Assembly: GCA_017544745.1 (NCBI GenBank)
Contig: JAFYDO010000172.1
Span: 1 to 31,978, forward strand
DNA length: 31,978 nt
Source: Treponema sp.
GTDB lineage: Bacteria; Spirochaetota; Spirochaetia; Treponematales; Treponemataceae
Reading direction: 5' to 3'
The position numbers were made by a program, and so were the translations under genes. The notes below the pieces were generated by a model. That model did no database searches. It saw only the letters and a program-made list of their open reading frames with translations, and was not told where the DNA came from. Position 1 is the stretch's first letter. Every line of letters begins with the position of its first letter. Shown here piece after piece: positions 13,774 through 21,951 of this stretch.

Positions 13774-15713
13774 TGTTTACCTTCAATTTTAAGATTTTTT
13801 GTAAGAGAATAATAGATGTCTTCTTCCTGATCATAAAAAATCTGTTCTACTGTAATTGTCTGGCCCTGGGTATCGGAACCGTAATTAAATTCAAGGTTTT
13901 GAGACGGATACATTGGAAGAGGAAAATCTACTGTATTTTGATTAAGCAGATTGAATTCATTTTCGGAATATAAAACAGGGGTAGTGTTCTGGTCGTCAGA
14001 GGTAATCTGCAGGGAAACATAAACCGGAAGCTGTTGGGACTGAACATTTACAGTTCTGATTGTATCCGAAAAGATTTGCTGGTCCTTGTAGGAAAGATAA
14101 AAATCCTTGCCAGGCAGAGTGTTTTCTGCAGTCAAAAGCTGCATCTGAAGAAAAGCAGACCTGTCTTTTTTTTGCGAATAAAAAATACGGTTCAAAAGTA
14201 AAAGGATAATAAAAATTCCAAGATAGGTTGCGCCAATCAAAATGGCATAAAACCTCTTTTTTGTATAATACTTTTTAAACGCATTAAACAATCGCAAAAG
14301 CATCTGGTAAACAGGCAGAAGAATAAAGGATAAAAGAAAGGGCTGGGCAATACTGTTGATAAGAAGGTTATGCAGACTTTCTATATCCGAAGTATTAAAA
14401 AGTGAGTTGATGTACGGAACAAAGGGAACAATTAAGAATATAAATAAAATAATGTGAATCCAGTTGCGCCGGAAAATAAGAGAAATAACCGAAACCAGAT
14501 AAATAAACATAAAAATTGGAAAAAGCGAAATATCAAGAAGAGTAAAAATCATAAGGTTTATAAAGGTGTCCAGTACCAAAAGAAAATCAAGCGAGCGGGT
14601 AGTGTACTTTTTGAGCAGCGACAGGTTTAGCATAAAAAACAGCGAAACCAGCAGCATGGAAATCATAATCTGGACAATTATAAAACCAAAAACTGTATAG
14701 GACGCATTTGAACGGGTAAAAAGTTTGTAAAGCCCTTTTCCTGCAAACAGCCCTGCAAGAGTAAGCGTAAAGATAACCGGAATTACATACCAGTTTGCGC
14801 GTATTTCCTGCCAGAATTCTACCTTAAGGTTTTTGTTTATAAAGCTCATGCTAAATGTAAGAAGAATACTTAAAATAAGAAAAACAATCAGAATCTTGAT
14901 GAGCCTTATTTCCGAAAGCCAGATTCTTTTTCCAAAAATACGGAACATAAAGGTGTGCGAATCGTTGCTCTGGTCCATAGAAGATTCATAGGAGTTTATA
15001 AAAGCAAGAATTACATCGCTTGCACGCGTAGTATCCTTAATTCCTGCAGAAATACAGGGAATGTCTGAGTTCAAAAAGGCAAGAAAAGCACGGTCCTCGG
15101 AAAAGGTAAAATCTGCGGTCTGGCTTATAAAGATGAGCGGCAATCCGTCTGTAATTTTTGCACTGCTGTAGGCGTCAAACATATCCTTGAGCATCCACGA
15201 AGGTGAATGTTTTTTATTGCTTCCTGTGATAATCTGATTTTTTCTTGAGGAAAGGTCCATCAAAACTGCGGAATTTGACGTATTTGTGTCCAGAGATTGA
15301 ACAAAAATGTCTGCGCCGTAGATTATGTTTTCCATATACAGGTTGTTTCTGTTTCCATAGCACAAAACAACCGTGGAATTGTATGGGCGGGTACTAAGCT
15401 GGGTTAAAGCAGCGGTTACAATCTCACGGTTTGGCCAGGCGTCTTCCATATAAAAAAATAGGATAAAATTGTGATCTGACACTGTGTCTTTTGGGGAGAA
15501 TCTGACGATAATATTATAAGGCAAAAGATTAGTTCCGCCGGAGACAAGCGGCTGAATCTGAGGATTAAAGCCGTTTTTTTCAATATATTCAAACATAGAA
15601 TCGCATAAATCCTGACCGTTAAGAGATTTATCCTGCGAAAAACATAAAAAAGTGCAGTTTAGAAGTATTGAGAAAAACAAAATCTTTAAAACGGATTTTT
15701 TTAGCTGATTCAT
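13770..15713 (-). CDS. Multi-span membrane protein with an exported N-terminal domain, function unknown
   Basis: A 647-residue protein. Residues 1-26 form a signal peptide (KSVLKILFFSILLNCTFLCF). Residues about 27-265 are a soluble exported domain. About eight membrane helices follow between 271 and 510 (for example IRLIKILIVFLILSILLTF and ILIGATYLGIFIILLLLNRI). A beta-rich C-terminal domain (515-647) is probably periplasmic again. The soluble-domain-plus-helices layout, and stretches such as NREIVTAALTQLSTRPYNST, faintly recall M28-peptidase-like membrane proteins, but no HxD or EE metal ligands are visible, so catalysis is not supported. The stop overlaps the dinB start as ATGA, placing it in the same transcript as the DinB/outer-membrane frame, perhaps as an envelope partner of the latter. 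The ribosome site is weak. Confidence 0.8.
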   Translation of the reverse strand: MNQLKKSVLKILFFSILLNCTFLCFSQDKSLNGQDLCDSMFEYIEKNGFNPQIQPLVSGGTNLLPYNIIVRFSPKDTVSDHNFILFFYMEDAWPNREIVTAALTQLSTRPYNSTVVLCYGNRNNLYMENIIYGADIFVQSLDTNTSNSAVLMDLSSRKNQIITGSNKKHSPSWMLKDMFDAYSSAKITDGLPLIFISQTADFTFSEDRAFLAFLNSDIPCISAGIKDTTRASDVILAFINSYESSMDQSNDSHTFMFRIFGKRIWLSEIRLIKILIVFLILSILLTFSMSFINKNLKVEFWQEIRANWYVIPVIFTLTLAGLFAGKGLYKLFTRSNASYTVFGFIIVQIMISMLLVSLFFMLNLSLLKKYTTRSLDFLLVLDTFINLMIFTLLDISLFPIFMFIYLVSVISLIFRRNWIHIILFIFLIVPFVPYINSLFNTSDIESLHNLLINSIAQPFLLSFILLPVYQMLLRLFNAFKKYYTKKRFYAILIGATYLGIFIILLLLNRIFYSQKKDRSAFLQMQLLTAENTLPGKDFYLSYKDQQIFSDTIRTVNVQSQQLPVYVSLQITSDDQNTTPVLYSENEFNLLNQNTVDFPLPMYPSQNLEFNYGSDTQGQTITVEQIFYDQEEDIYYSLTKNLKIEGKQ

Positions 15714-15738
15714 TCGCTTTAAGTTTATTATTTAAGTG

Positions 15739-15767
15739 TTTACAATGCAAGACCCTTATTGTATAAT
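15739..15767 (+). promoter_or_regulatory. Strong candidate promoter for the 15810-20974 operon
   Basis: TTTACA (15739-15744) and a perfect TATAAT (15762-15767) are separated by exactly 17 bases. Transcription would begin near 15774, giving a leader of about 36 bases with a GAAGGTGAT ribosome site before the ATG at 15810. This is among the best matches to a sigma-70 promoter in the window. Confidence 0.75.
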
Positions 15768-15785
15768 AACAAAGATATACAATAA
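15756..15785. promoter_or_regulatory. 10-bp perfect inverted repeat over the -10 element and start site
   Basis: TTATTGTATA (15756-15765) and TATACAATAA (15776-15785) are perfect inverted arms around a 10-base centre. The palindrome covers part of the -10 element and the predicted transcription start. That is the classic position for a repressor operator, though the AT-rich arms could arise by chance. It lies between two divergent genes and could serve both. Confidence 0.45.
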
Positions 15786-15809
15786 CAAAAAGTAAATTGA
15801 GAAGGTGAT

Positions 15810-16976
15810 ATGAGCGCATCCGATAAAAAATTTATCATTGAACTACCTCTTAAAGTAATTCTGACAGAAGACGGTGCTTCAAATTTTATTAGTCACAATA
15901 AAAAATTAATGAGATTCCGCCTTGCAGACAACGTAGATGAATATGGTATTTCATTAAATAAATTTTCTCCTCAGTCAATTCAGAGCATGATTCTTCTGGA
16001 TTATATTTCCAAGATAGAAATCTCCATGTCCGAATTTGTTTCTTCACGCCAGGAGGTAATGGACCTTTCCAAGGTTGTAGTTTATTCCCTTTTGTATAAG
16101 CAGTTTGACCGCGATGTATATTCAGCACTTATTCAGTGTGAATGTGTACGCAAGCATAACCGCGCAAATCCTAGCCACCTTATTGATGAAAAAACACAGA
16201 TGAGCGAACGCCAGCTTCGTTCAATTCTTCAGAATAAAGAGAACATTATTCAGCAGACACGACGCAGTATTCTTGACCCAATCTGGAAGTCTATCATGAC
16301 AAATCCTGATTATTCGGATGAAGAAAAAAATATCTACCTGCTCATGTCAGAAAAATTTATGAACCGACTTGGTCTTATGAACTGGTACATTATTACTTTG
16401 TTCCATAAGTCAGACGGTGCCAACGAAATGTTTATTGCAATCCGAAACCTGCTTAGTTCTTACATGGAAAAATCTAAGGTTGCAGAATATATTTCGGTAA
16501 TGGTTATGGAGCTTGCGCTCAACAACGAAAACACCAATATCCGTAAAGAAGCAAGAAATATGTATCAGGATATTGAAGACATAGATGCCCTTATTTTTGA
16601 TCCGGAGGTTCGTGCAAAGATTGTAGCAGAGCTTCAGCGCAACCACGAACTTGTATTTATTTCATGGAAGCTTGGTGGAGGTTCTTCTTCTATCGGTAAA
16701 CAGGGTAAGCTTTCTATTACACTTTACAACAAGGATGATGAGTTCCAGGAAGTAAAGGAAAACATCGATAACGCAAAATCTTCTAACACAGCAAATAAGA
16801 CACTTATAGACTTTTATCGTGAGCTGCCGGACGGACAGGAAGGAACAGACCTTGGTTTGTACTATCTTTCTTATCTGGATGATGCGTGCAAGAAGGTAAA
16901 CGTTAAGTTTGAATCACTTGTAAACCAGTTCTCTGCAAGTGAACTTACCGTTATTACGCTCAACTTTAATTTCTAA
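15810..16976 (+). CDS. Cytoplasmic protein of unknown function with a faint GHKL-ATPase-like C-terminus
   Basis: I do not recognise the family. It has 388 residues, no signal peptide and no membrane segment. The N-terminal half is helical and rich in charged residues (QMSERQLRSILQNKENIIQQ). In the C-terminal half, EYISVMVMELALNNENTNIR sits where a histidine-kinase-type N-box would be. Further on, GQEGTDLGLYYLSYLDDACK resembles a G2 box (GTGLGLYIV), and it ends in a strand-like LTVITLNFNF. The usual DxGxG G1 motif is not evident, so any nucleotide binding is doubtful. It is the first gene of an operon with a lipoprotein, trmB and ligA and has its own strong promoter with an overlapping palindrome. 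It may be a spirochete-specific regulator, but this is inference. Confidence 0.8.
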   Translation: MSASDKKFIIELPLKVILTEDGASNFISHNKKLMRFRLADNVDEYGISLNKFSPQSIQSMILLDYISKIEISMSEFVSSRQEVMDLSKVVVYSLLYKQFDRDVYSALIQCECVRKHNRANPSHLIDEKTQMSERQLRSILQNKENIIQQTRRSILDPIWKSIMTNPDYSDEEKNIYLLMSEKFMNRLGLMNWYIITLFHKSDGANEMFIAIRNLLSSYMEKSKVAEYISVMVMELALNNENTNIRKEARNMYQDIEDIDALIFDPEVRAKIVAELQRNHELVFISWKLGGGSSSIGKQGKLSITLYNKDDEFQEVKENIDNAKSSNTANKTLIDFYRELPDGQEGTDLGLYYLSYLDDACKKVNVKFESLVNQFSASELTVITLNFNF

Positions 16977-16979
16977 TTT

Positions 16980-17660
16980 ATGCATAAACGATTCCAAAGC
17001 AGACATTTTTCTAAGACTCATACCGCAGCCCTCGCAGCTGTAGTAGTTATGCTTTGTGCAATTTTTACTTCCTGTTCAAATAATATAGTTCAGACAACTG
17101 ATGCAAAACTTTCTGTAGTTTTTGATTACGATTCTTATGAGGAGCTTCCAAAAGCCAGATTGAGTGTTTTTGTTGAAGCAGAATCAAATCCAAACAGACT
17201 TGAAACAATTACCGTAACCTGTAAGGAATGTGAATATGTGTGGGAATCTGACGACCTGGTGCTTGCACAGAATAACGAGGTAAAATACTGCGGACTTACA
17301 AATATTGTAATGCCTGCTGATGAAAAAATTCCTAAGGGTGAATACACGGTAACCTATCTTGCTGCAGACAACGAAAAAAAAGAAATGAAGGCTGTGCTCA
17401 ATTATGATCAGAGCTTTTACGAAACAAAGGCAGAAAATGTCGGAGTTTTGATGAATAAATATCTTGGTTCAAGAATGCTTACGGTTTTTGGAGAAGAAAA
17501 TAAAATACTGTATTACGGACCACGTTCTTCGCAGTATTCGGATGCAAGAGGAATATGGAATGAATACCGTAATGCTCAGGAGTTTCAGGAGTCCTGGGTT
17601 TCTTCTTCGGGAAACGTAGTATGCAATCTGCCTGTAGAAAAGGTAGTGCCAGGAAACTAA
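16980..17660 (+). CDS. Predicted lipoprotein, function unknown
   Basis: A 226-residue exported protein. A positively charged start (MHKRFQSRHFSKTH) and hydrophobic core lead to the lipobox AIFTSC, with lipidation predicted at Cys32. The mature part starts with a Ser/Asn linker followed by beta-rich sequence (AKLSVVFDYDSYEELPKARL, then KIPKGEYTVTYLAADNEKKE) that suggests an Ig-like fold. It begins 4 bases after the preceding stop without a clear ribosome site, so its translation is probably coupled. A homologous domain family is not recognised. It would be processed by Lgt, LspA and the Lnt encoded at 1634-3427. Confidence 0.8.
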   Translation: MHKRFQSRHFSKTHTAALAAVVVMLCAIFTSCSNNIVQTTDAKLSVVFDYDSYEELPKARLSVFVEAESNPNRLETITVTCKECEYVWESDDLVLAQNNEVKYCGLTNIVMPADEKIPKGEYTVTYLAADNEKKEMKAVLNYDQSFYETKAENVGVLMNKYLGSRMLTVFGEENKILYYGPRSSQYSDARGIWNEYRNAQEFQESWVSSSGNVVCNLPVEKVVPGN

Positions 17661-17672
17661 TAAAGGAAAGAC

Positions 17673-18404
17673 ATGGATAACGACAATTTACAGCAAAAAA
17701 CAGAAAACAAAAAAGAATCAGACCCTTTACCCGCGTATAAGCGGACCGTTAAAACTTATGTAATGCGCATTGGGCGCATGACCGCCGCACAGGAGCGTTC
17801 TTACAACGAACTGGTTCCTGCCTGGTGTATTCCTTTTGAAAATAAAAAAATAAATTTCGTAGACGTTTTTGGAAACACTAATCCGATTATCATAGAAATT
17901 GGTTTTGGTATGGGTGACGCAACTGCAGAACTTGCACAGGCAAACCCTAATATAAACTATCTTGGTATAGAAGTTCATAAGCCTGGAGTAGGCAAGCTGC
18001 TTGGCGAAATAAAAAAACGCGACCTTAAAAATCTTTACATTATAGAATATGATGCACTTGATGTTCTTGAATATATGGTTGGCGACAACTGTGTAAACGG
18101 TTTTCACATTTTCTTCCCGGACCCATGGCCAAAGAAAAGACATCATAAACGACGCCTTGTTCAGCGTCCAAAAACAGATTTGTTTGCACAAAAGTTAGCA
18201 CCTGGCGGTTATCTATATTTTGTAACAGACATAGAAGAGTATGCAGAATTTGCCCTTGAACAACTGGAAAATACTCCGCACCTTAAAAACAAATACGAAG
18301 GCTATGCAGAACCTCAGGCCTGGAGAGCCCAGACAAAGTTTGAGCGCAAGGGAATGGCTGCAGACCGCAAAATTACAGAGCTGTTTTTTGAAAAGGAAGT
18401 ATAA
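17673..18404 (+). CDS. trmB: tRNA (guanine-N7-)-methyltransferase TrmB
   Basis: Uses S-adenosylmethionine to make m7G46 in the variable loop of tRNAs. The 243-residue protein has the standard set: an AdoMet-binding loop EIGFGMG (75-81), GIEVHKPGVGKLL (98-110), the diagnostic FFPDPWPKKRHHKRRL (147-162) with RPKTDLF after it, and the substrate-site TKFERKG near the C-terminus. The first 30 or so residues are a polar extension. The start has an AAAGGAAAG ribosome site 12 bases after the lipoprotein stop. It is co-transcribed with ligA. Confidence 0.95.
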   Translation: MDNDNLQQKTENKKESDPLPAYKRTVKTYVMRIGRMTAAQERSYNELVPAWCIPFENKKINFVDVFGNTNPIIIEIGFGMGDATAELAQANPNINYLGIEVHKPGVGKLLGEIKKRDLKNLYIIEYDALDVLEYMVGDNCVNGFHIFFPDPWPKKRHHKRRLVQRPKTDLFAQKLAPGGYLYFVTDIEEYAEFALEQLENTPHLKNKYEGYAEPQAWRAQTKFERKGMAADRKITELFFEKEV

Positions 18405-18416
18405 AACAAATTAAAT

Positions 18417-20345
18417 ATGGATTTATTTAATTCTCAAAGAATACAGGAACTTGAAACACTCATTACAAAATACCAGTCTTCTTACTATAACGGAGAAGCA
18501 GAAATAAGCGATGCAGAATTTGACGCACTTTGGGATGAGTTAAAAGCGCTTGACCCTGGCAATGCAATATTACAGCGTGTCGGTGCAGATTCAGGCAATT
18601 TTGAAAAAGTAAGACATGTCATGCCAATGGGCAGTCAGGAAAAAGCTGCAGATCCTGAGCAGTTTATGGCCTGGGCCCAGAAACACAAATACGATGAATA
18701 CCTTGTTGAATACAAGCTGGATGGTGCTTCTCTTGAGCTGCAGTATGAAAATGGTTACCTTATGCGTGCAGTTACCCGCGGAGATGGAACAATAGGCGAT
18801 GACATTACAGCCAATGCCAAAAAGATGAGCGGAGTACCTGCTGCAATTTACAAAGACGGACAGATAATTCCTTTTACAGGCGGTATTCGTGGCGAAGTTA
18901 TAATGACCCACCAGGTACACCAGCGTCATTTTTCTGATAAAGCAAACTGCCGTAATGCTGCCAACGGACTTATGAAGCGTAAGGACGGACAGGGCAGTGA
19001 ATACCTTAAATTAATAGTTTACGATGCTTTAAGCACAAACGGAGTTTCCTATTTTTCTACAGAACAGGAAAAAATCCGCTGGCTCATGGATATGGGCTTT
19101 AATGTAGTAAAGCTTGTAATATGCAGGGATGCAGACCGTGTAATTGCATACCGTGCAAAGGTTATGGAAGAACGGGCTTCTCTGGAATACGATATTGACG
19201 GACTTGTAGTAAAGGAAAGCCGCATAGATTTTGCAGATGCTTCTCGTGCAAGACCGGACAGACAGATTGCATTTAAGTTCAGTTTGCAGGAAGCAGTTAC
19301 TGTTTTGCGCCAGGTGGAATGGAGCCAGAACGGAGCCACTTATACTCCTGTTGCAATTTTTGATGAGGTTGCACTCAACGGAACAAAGGTAAGCCGTGCA
19401 AGCCTTGCAAATCCTGACACAATGCGTAAGCTTGGCGTAAAGCTTGGTAGCCATGTTGTTGTTGTAAAGCGTGGAGAAATAATTCCAAAAATAGAAGGTG
19501 TGGTAGAAGAAAAGGGAATTGATGCTTCCGAATTAAAGGAAATTGAATATCCTGTTGTCTGCGAAACCTGCGGAACTACACTTGTAGATGAAGGTTCCCG
19601 TCTTTACTGTCCAAACCGCCAGTGTTCAAAGCGCGTGCTGCACCAGCTATTAAAATTTGTTCAGGTTGTAGATATACGCGACCTTGGAGAAACCTTAATT
19701 ACCCAGCTGTTTAAGGATGGCAGACTCAAAAAAATTAGTGACATTTACAGCCTGCAGGTAGAAGAGCTTGTGCCATATTTCTTAAACGAAGAAAGCATGG
19801 AAGCCGAAAAACGTTCCCTTGGCGCAGAGAAAGTCTACAAAAGTATACAAGCTCATACAAATATGAGCCTTCCTGTGTTCCTGGCAGGCTTTGATATAGA
19901 GGGCTTTGGCGAAACTCTTGCAGAAAAGCTTGTAGGAGCAGGTTATTCAACACTGGATAAGCTTTTGGCTGCAACCCAAGATCAGATTGCAGATGTTTAC
20001 GGGTTTGCAGATATTATGGCTCATACAATCGTTCAGGGCCTTAAAGAAAACGCCGATGAAATGCGCCAGCTTGTAACAAATGGAACTATAACAATAAAGA
20101 GCACCCAAGGTGGTAAACTTAGCGGAAAATCGTTCTGCTTTACCGGTGAGCTTGTTACAATGAAAAGACAGGATGCAGAACAGCTTGTAAAACAACATGG
20201 CGGCACCTGTAAATCTTCGGTAACAAAGGATTTGAACTATCTTGTTACAAACGATACAACAAGCGGTTCGAGCAAGAATGTAAAGGCTGCAAGTCTTGGC
20301 ATCCCTGTTATTACAGAAGAGCAGTTTCTTGGACTTATTAAATGA
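18417..20345 (+). CDS. ligA: NAD-dependent DNA ligase LigA
   Basis: Seals nicks between Okazaki fragments and in repair, using NAD+ to form an enzyme-AMP intermediate. The 642-residue protein contains, in order, the Ia domain (RIQELETLITKYQSSYYNGE), the nucleotidyltransferase motif EYKLDGASLEL with the adenylated Lys100, and VTRGDGTIGDDITAN. The OB fold and the four-cysteine zinc finger (CETCG, then CPNRQC) follow, then helix-hairpin-helix repeats and a C-terminal BRCT domain (KLSGKSFCFTGELVTMKRQD). It is slightly shorter than the common 670 residues but complete. The ATG lies 12 bases after trmB and has no clear Shine-Dalgarno, so coupling is likely. The stop overlaps the next start as ATGA. 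Confidence 0.96.
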   Translation: MDLFNSQRIQELETLITKYQSSYYNGEAEISDAEFDALWDELKALDPGNAILQRVGADSGNFEKVRHVMPMGSQEKAADPEQFMAWAQKHKYDEYLVEYKLDGASLELQYENGYLMRAVTRGDGTIGDDITANAKKMSGVPAAIYKDGQIIPFTGGIRGEVIMTHQVHQRHFSDKANCRNAANGLMKRKDGQGSEYLKLIVYDALSTNGVSYFSTEQEKIRWLMDMGFNVVKLVICRDADRVIAYRAKVMEERASLEYDIDGLVVKESRIDFADASRARPDRQIAFKFSLQEAVTVLRQVEWSQNGATYTPVAIFDEVALNGTKVSRASLANPDTMRKLGVKLGSHVVVVKRGEIIPKIEGVVEEKGIDASELKEIEYPVVCETCGTTLVDEGSRLYCPNRQCSKRVLHQLLKFVQVVDIRDLGETLITQLFKDGRLKKISDIYSLQVEELVPYFLNEESMEAEKRSLGAEKVYKSIQAHTNMSLPVFLAGFDIEGFGETLAEKLVGAGYSTLDKLLAATQDQIADVYGFADIMAHTIVQGLKENADEMRQLVTNGTITIKSTQGGKLSGKSFCFTGELVTMKRQDAEQLVKQHGGTCKSSVTKDLNYLVTNDTTSGSSKNVKAASLGIPVITEEQFLGLIK

Positions 20346-20974
20346 ATCAGAGTAAATCACAGACCTGGAATGTAATAAAAAGTTTTTTTGCAACTCTAAT
20401 AGTGTTTTTACTTACTGCCTGGGTTTTGTTTTCGTGCTATACTTTTTTTTCTGTTTGGAAGTCGTGTACACAGATGAATCAGGCTTCCAGTCAGGAATTT
20501 ATGAGAATAAGAATCTTTGGTTCTTCATCTACCCCGGACGGAAACACCATAAGTGCAGAGTTTTCTATTGTAGATTCTAATGGAAATGAAATTGCAGCAA
20601 TTGAGAGATCCTGGTCTGGTAATTATCTGGCGGTGGAATTTTCCGAAGTACAGTTTAACAATAATCTTTTTGTTTTTCCTTCAAAGATTTATGGAAAAGA
20701 GCGCATAATGGAGACCAAGCCGGCCCGCTACAAAAGTACTTCGCTCGAAAAATATTATGATGAAAATTTTCAGTGCATGCTTTTGGGCTTTGGTTCTTCC
20801 TACGAAGCACGCAACCGCCTTTATAAAATTGCACGTTTTGCAACAGGCAAATATCCGGTTCCGACCTTTGGTCATGTTATAACTTATTCTATAGACCTTT
20901 CATCCTGCCGCATGAATAACTGGTATTCCATTCATAGAGAGCCGGATGGTAATTTAGTGGTAATAGAATTATAA
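20342..20974 (+). CDS. Small membrane-anchored protein, function unknown
   Basis: A 210-residue protein with one N-terminal membrane segment (SFFATLIVFLLTAWVLFSCY), either an uncleaved anchor or a signal peptide. The rest is a predicted extracytoplasmic domain rich in beta strands (FMRIRIFGSSSTPDGNTISA, then GNEIAAIERSWSGNYLAVEF). No known motif is visible. Its start overlaps the ligA stop (ATGA at 20342-20345), so it is the last gene of that operon. It ends 2 bases before the M23 peptidase gene coming from the other strand, leaving no room for a separate terminator. Confidence 0.75.
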   Translation: MNQSKSQTWNVIKSFFATLIVFLLTAWVLFSCYTFFSVWKSCTQMNQASSQEFMRIRIFGSSSTPDGNTISAEFSIVDSNGNEIAAIERSWSGNYLAVEFSEVQFNNNLFVFPSKIYGKERIMETKPARYKSTSLEKYYDENFQCMLLGFGSSYEARNRLYKIARFATGKYPVPTFGHVITYSIDLSSCRMNNWYSIHREPDGNLVVIEL

Positions 20975-20976
20975 GT

Positions 20977-21951
20977 TTATTCCTGGTCGAATGTAAAATC
21001 CTGCAGAAAGAACTCTGGTCTTACTGCGCTGCCATTTAAACGCATTTCCCAGTGGAGGTGAGGGCCGGTTGCAAGACCTGTTGAACCGCTTTTACCAATA
21101 AGGTCACCTTGTTTTACCATGTCGCCTTCTTTTACATCCATTTTTGAAAGATGATAGTAAAGGCTGTAAAGGCCTGGAAGATGTTCTATAACAATGCTCC
21201 AGCCTGTAGAGATTCGGTTTTCGGCCATAACAACTCTTCCGTCGGCGCAGGCTCTTACTTCGGTTCCTTCTGGAACTCCATAGTCGTTACCGTTATGCAT
21301 GTCCTGAGATTTTTTGCCGTTGGTATAAACGTACTCGCGGCGGTCTCCGTAATAGGCGGTATATCGAGTAGAGCTGGTTGGGCTTGTAAAAGGCTTTAAG
21401 GTATAAACATCATTTGCAAGACTTGTAAACAGAATATCATTGAGCTTGTTTATCTGTGCAAGACGTTCAGGACTGGTGTCTGTTTTAATTGCAGTGTTAG
21501 ACTCGTCTAACTCAAGAACTTCTTTATTAAAGGTGCGGGACTTAAAAACGAGTGGAAGGGTAAACTCGATGGTTTCGTCATCGCTAAAGGTAAAGATAAC
21601 CTTGAGGGAATAATTACCGGAGGTGAGCCAGGCAGAAGCAGGTACTCCGCACAAAAGGTCTGCGTAAGTCTGACTGTTTTTCTTTTTTCCTACCGAATAA
21701 AAGTTTGATTTTTCGATAACGGTTTTATCTTTGTAAAGCTGGAGAGCTCCTTTTTTTTCGGAATCATTTTTTGATTTTTTATGATTTTTAGGAGTACTTA
21801 TTTCCATGCGTACAAATACTGCATCTCCTGGGACGAGAGTTTCATTATAGGTTACCGTAAGGTTATAATTTTCTGATTGAAATACAGCAGTCTTTGCAAA
21901 GCAAAAACCAAATTCCAAAAATGCAACTAAAAGAATTAAAAACTTTTTCAT
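20977..21951 (-). CDS. Secreted M23-family metallopeptidase (LytM-like)
   Basis: A zinc endopeptidase of the type that cuts peptidoglycan cross-bridges or activates amidases. The 324-residue protein has a signal peptide (MKKFLILLVAFLEFGFCFA), a beta-rich N-terminal domain (about 25-140), a short linker and a C-terminal M23 domain. Zinc and catalytic residues are all present: His219 and Asp223 in MHNGNDYG, His267 in LYYHLSK, and His298/His300 in GPHLHWEMR. GKSGSTGLATG is also typical. The enzyme is therefore probably active rather than a degenerate LytM regulator. The start overlaps the recJ stop by 4 bp, and a GGAAGTGAG ribosome site precedes it. It is the last gene of the araB-araD-recO-recJ run. 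Confidence 0.93.
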   Translation of the reverse strand: MKKFLILLVAFLEFGFCFAKTAVFQSENYNLTVTYNETLVPGDAVFVRMEISTPKNHKKSKNDSEKKGALQLYKDKTVIEKSNFYSVGKKKNSQTYADLLCGVPASAWLTSGNYSLKVIFTFSDDETIEFTLPLVFKSRTFNKEVLELDESNTAIKTDTSPERLAQINKLNDILFTSLANDVYTLKPFTSPTSSTRYTAYYGDRREYVYTNGKKSQDMHNGNDYGVPEGTEVRACADGRVVMAENRISTGWSIVIEHLPGLYSLYYHLSKMDVKEGDMVKQGDLIGKSGSTGLATGPHLHWEMRLNGSAVRPEFFLQDFTFDQE

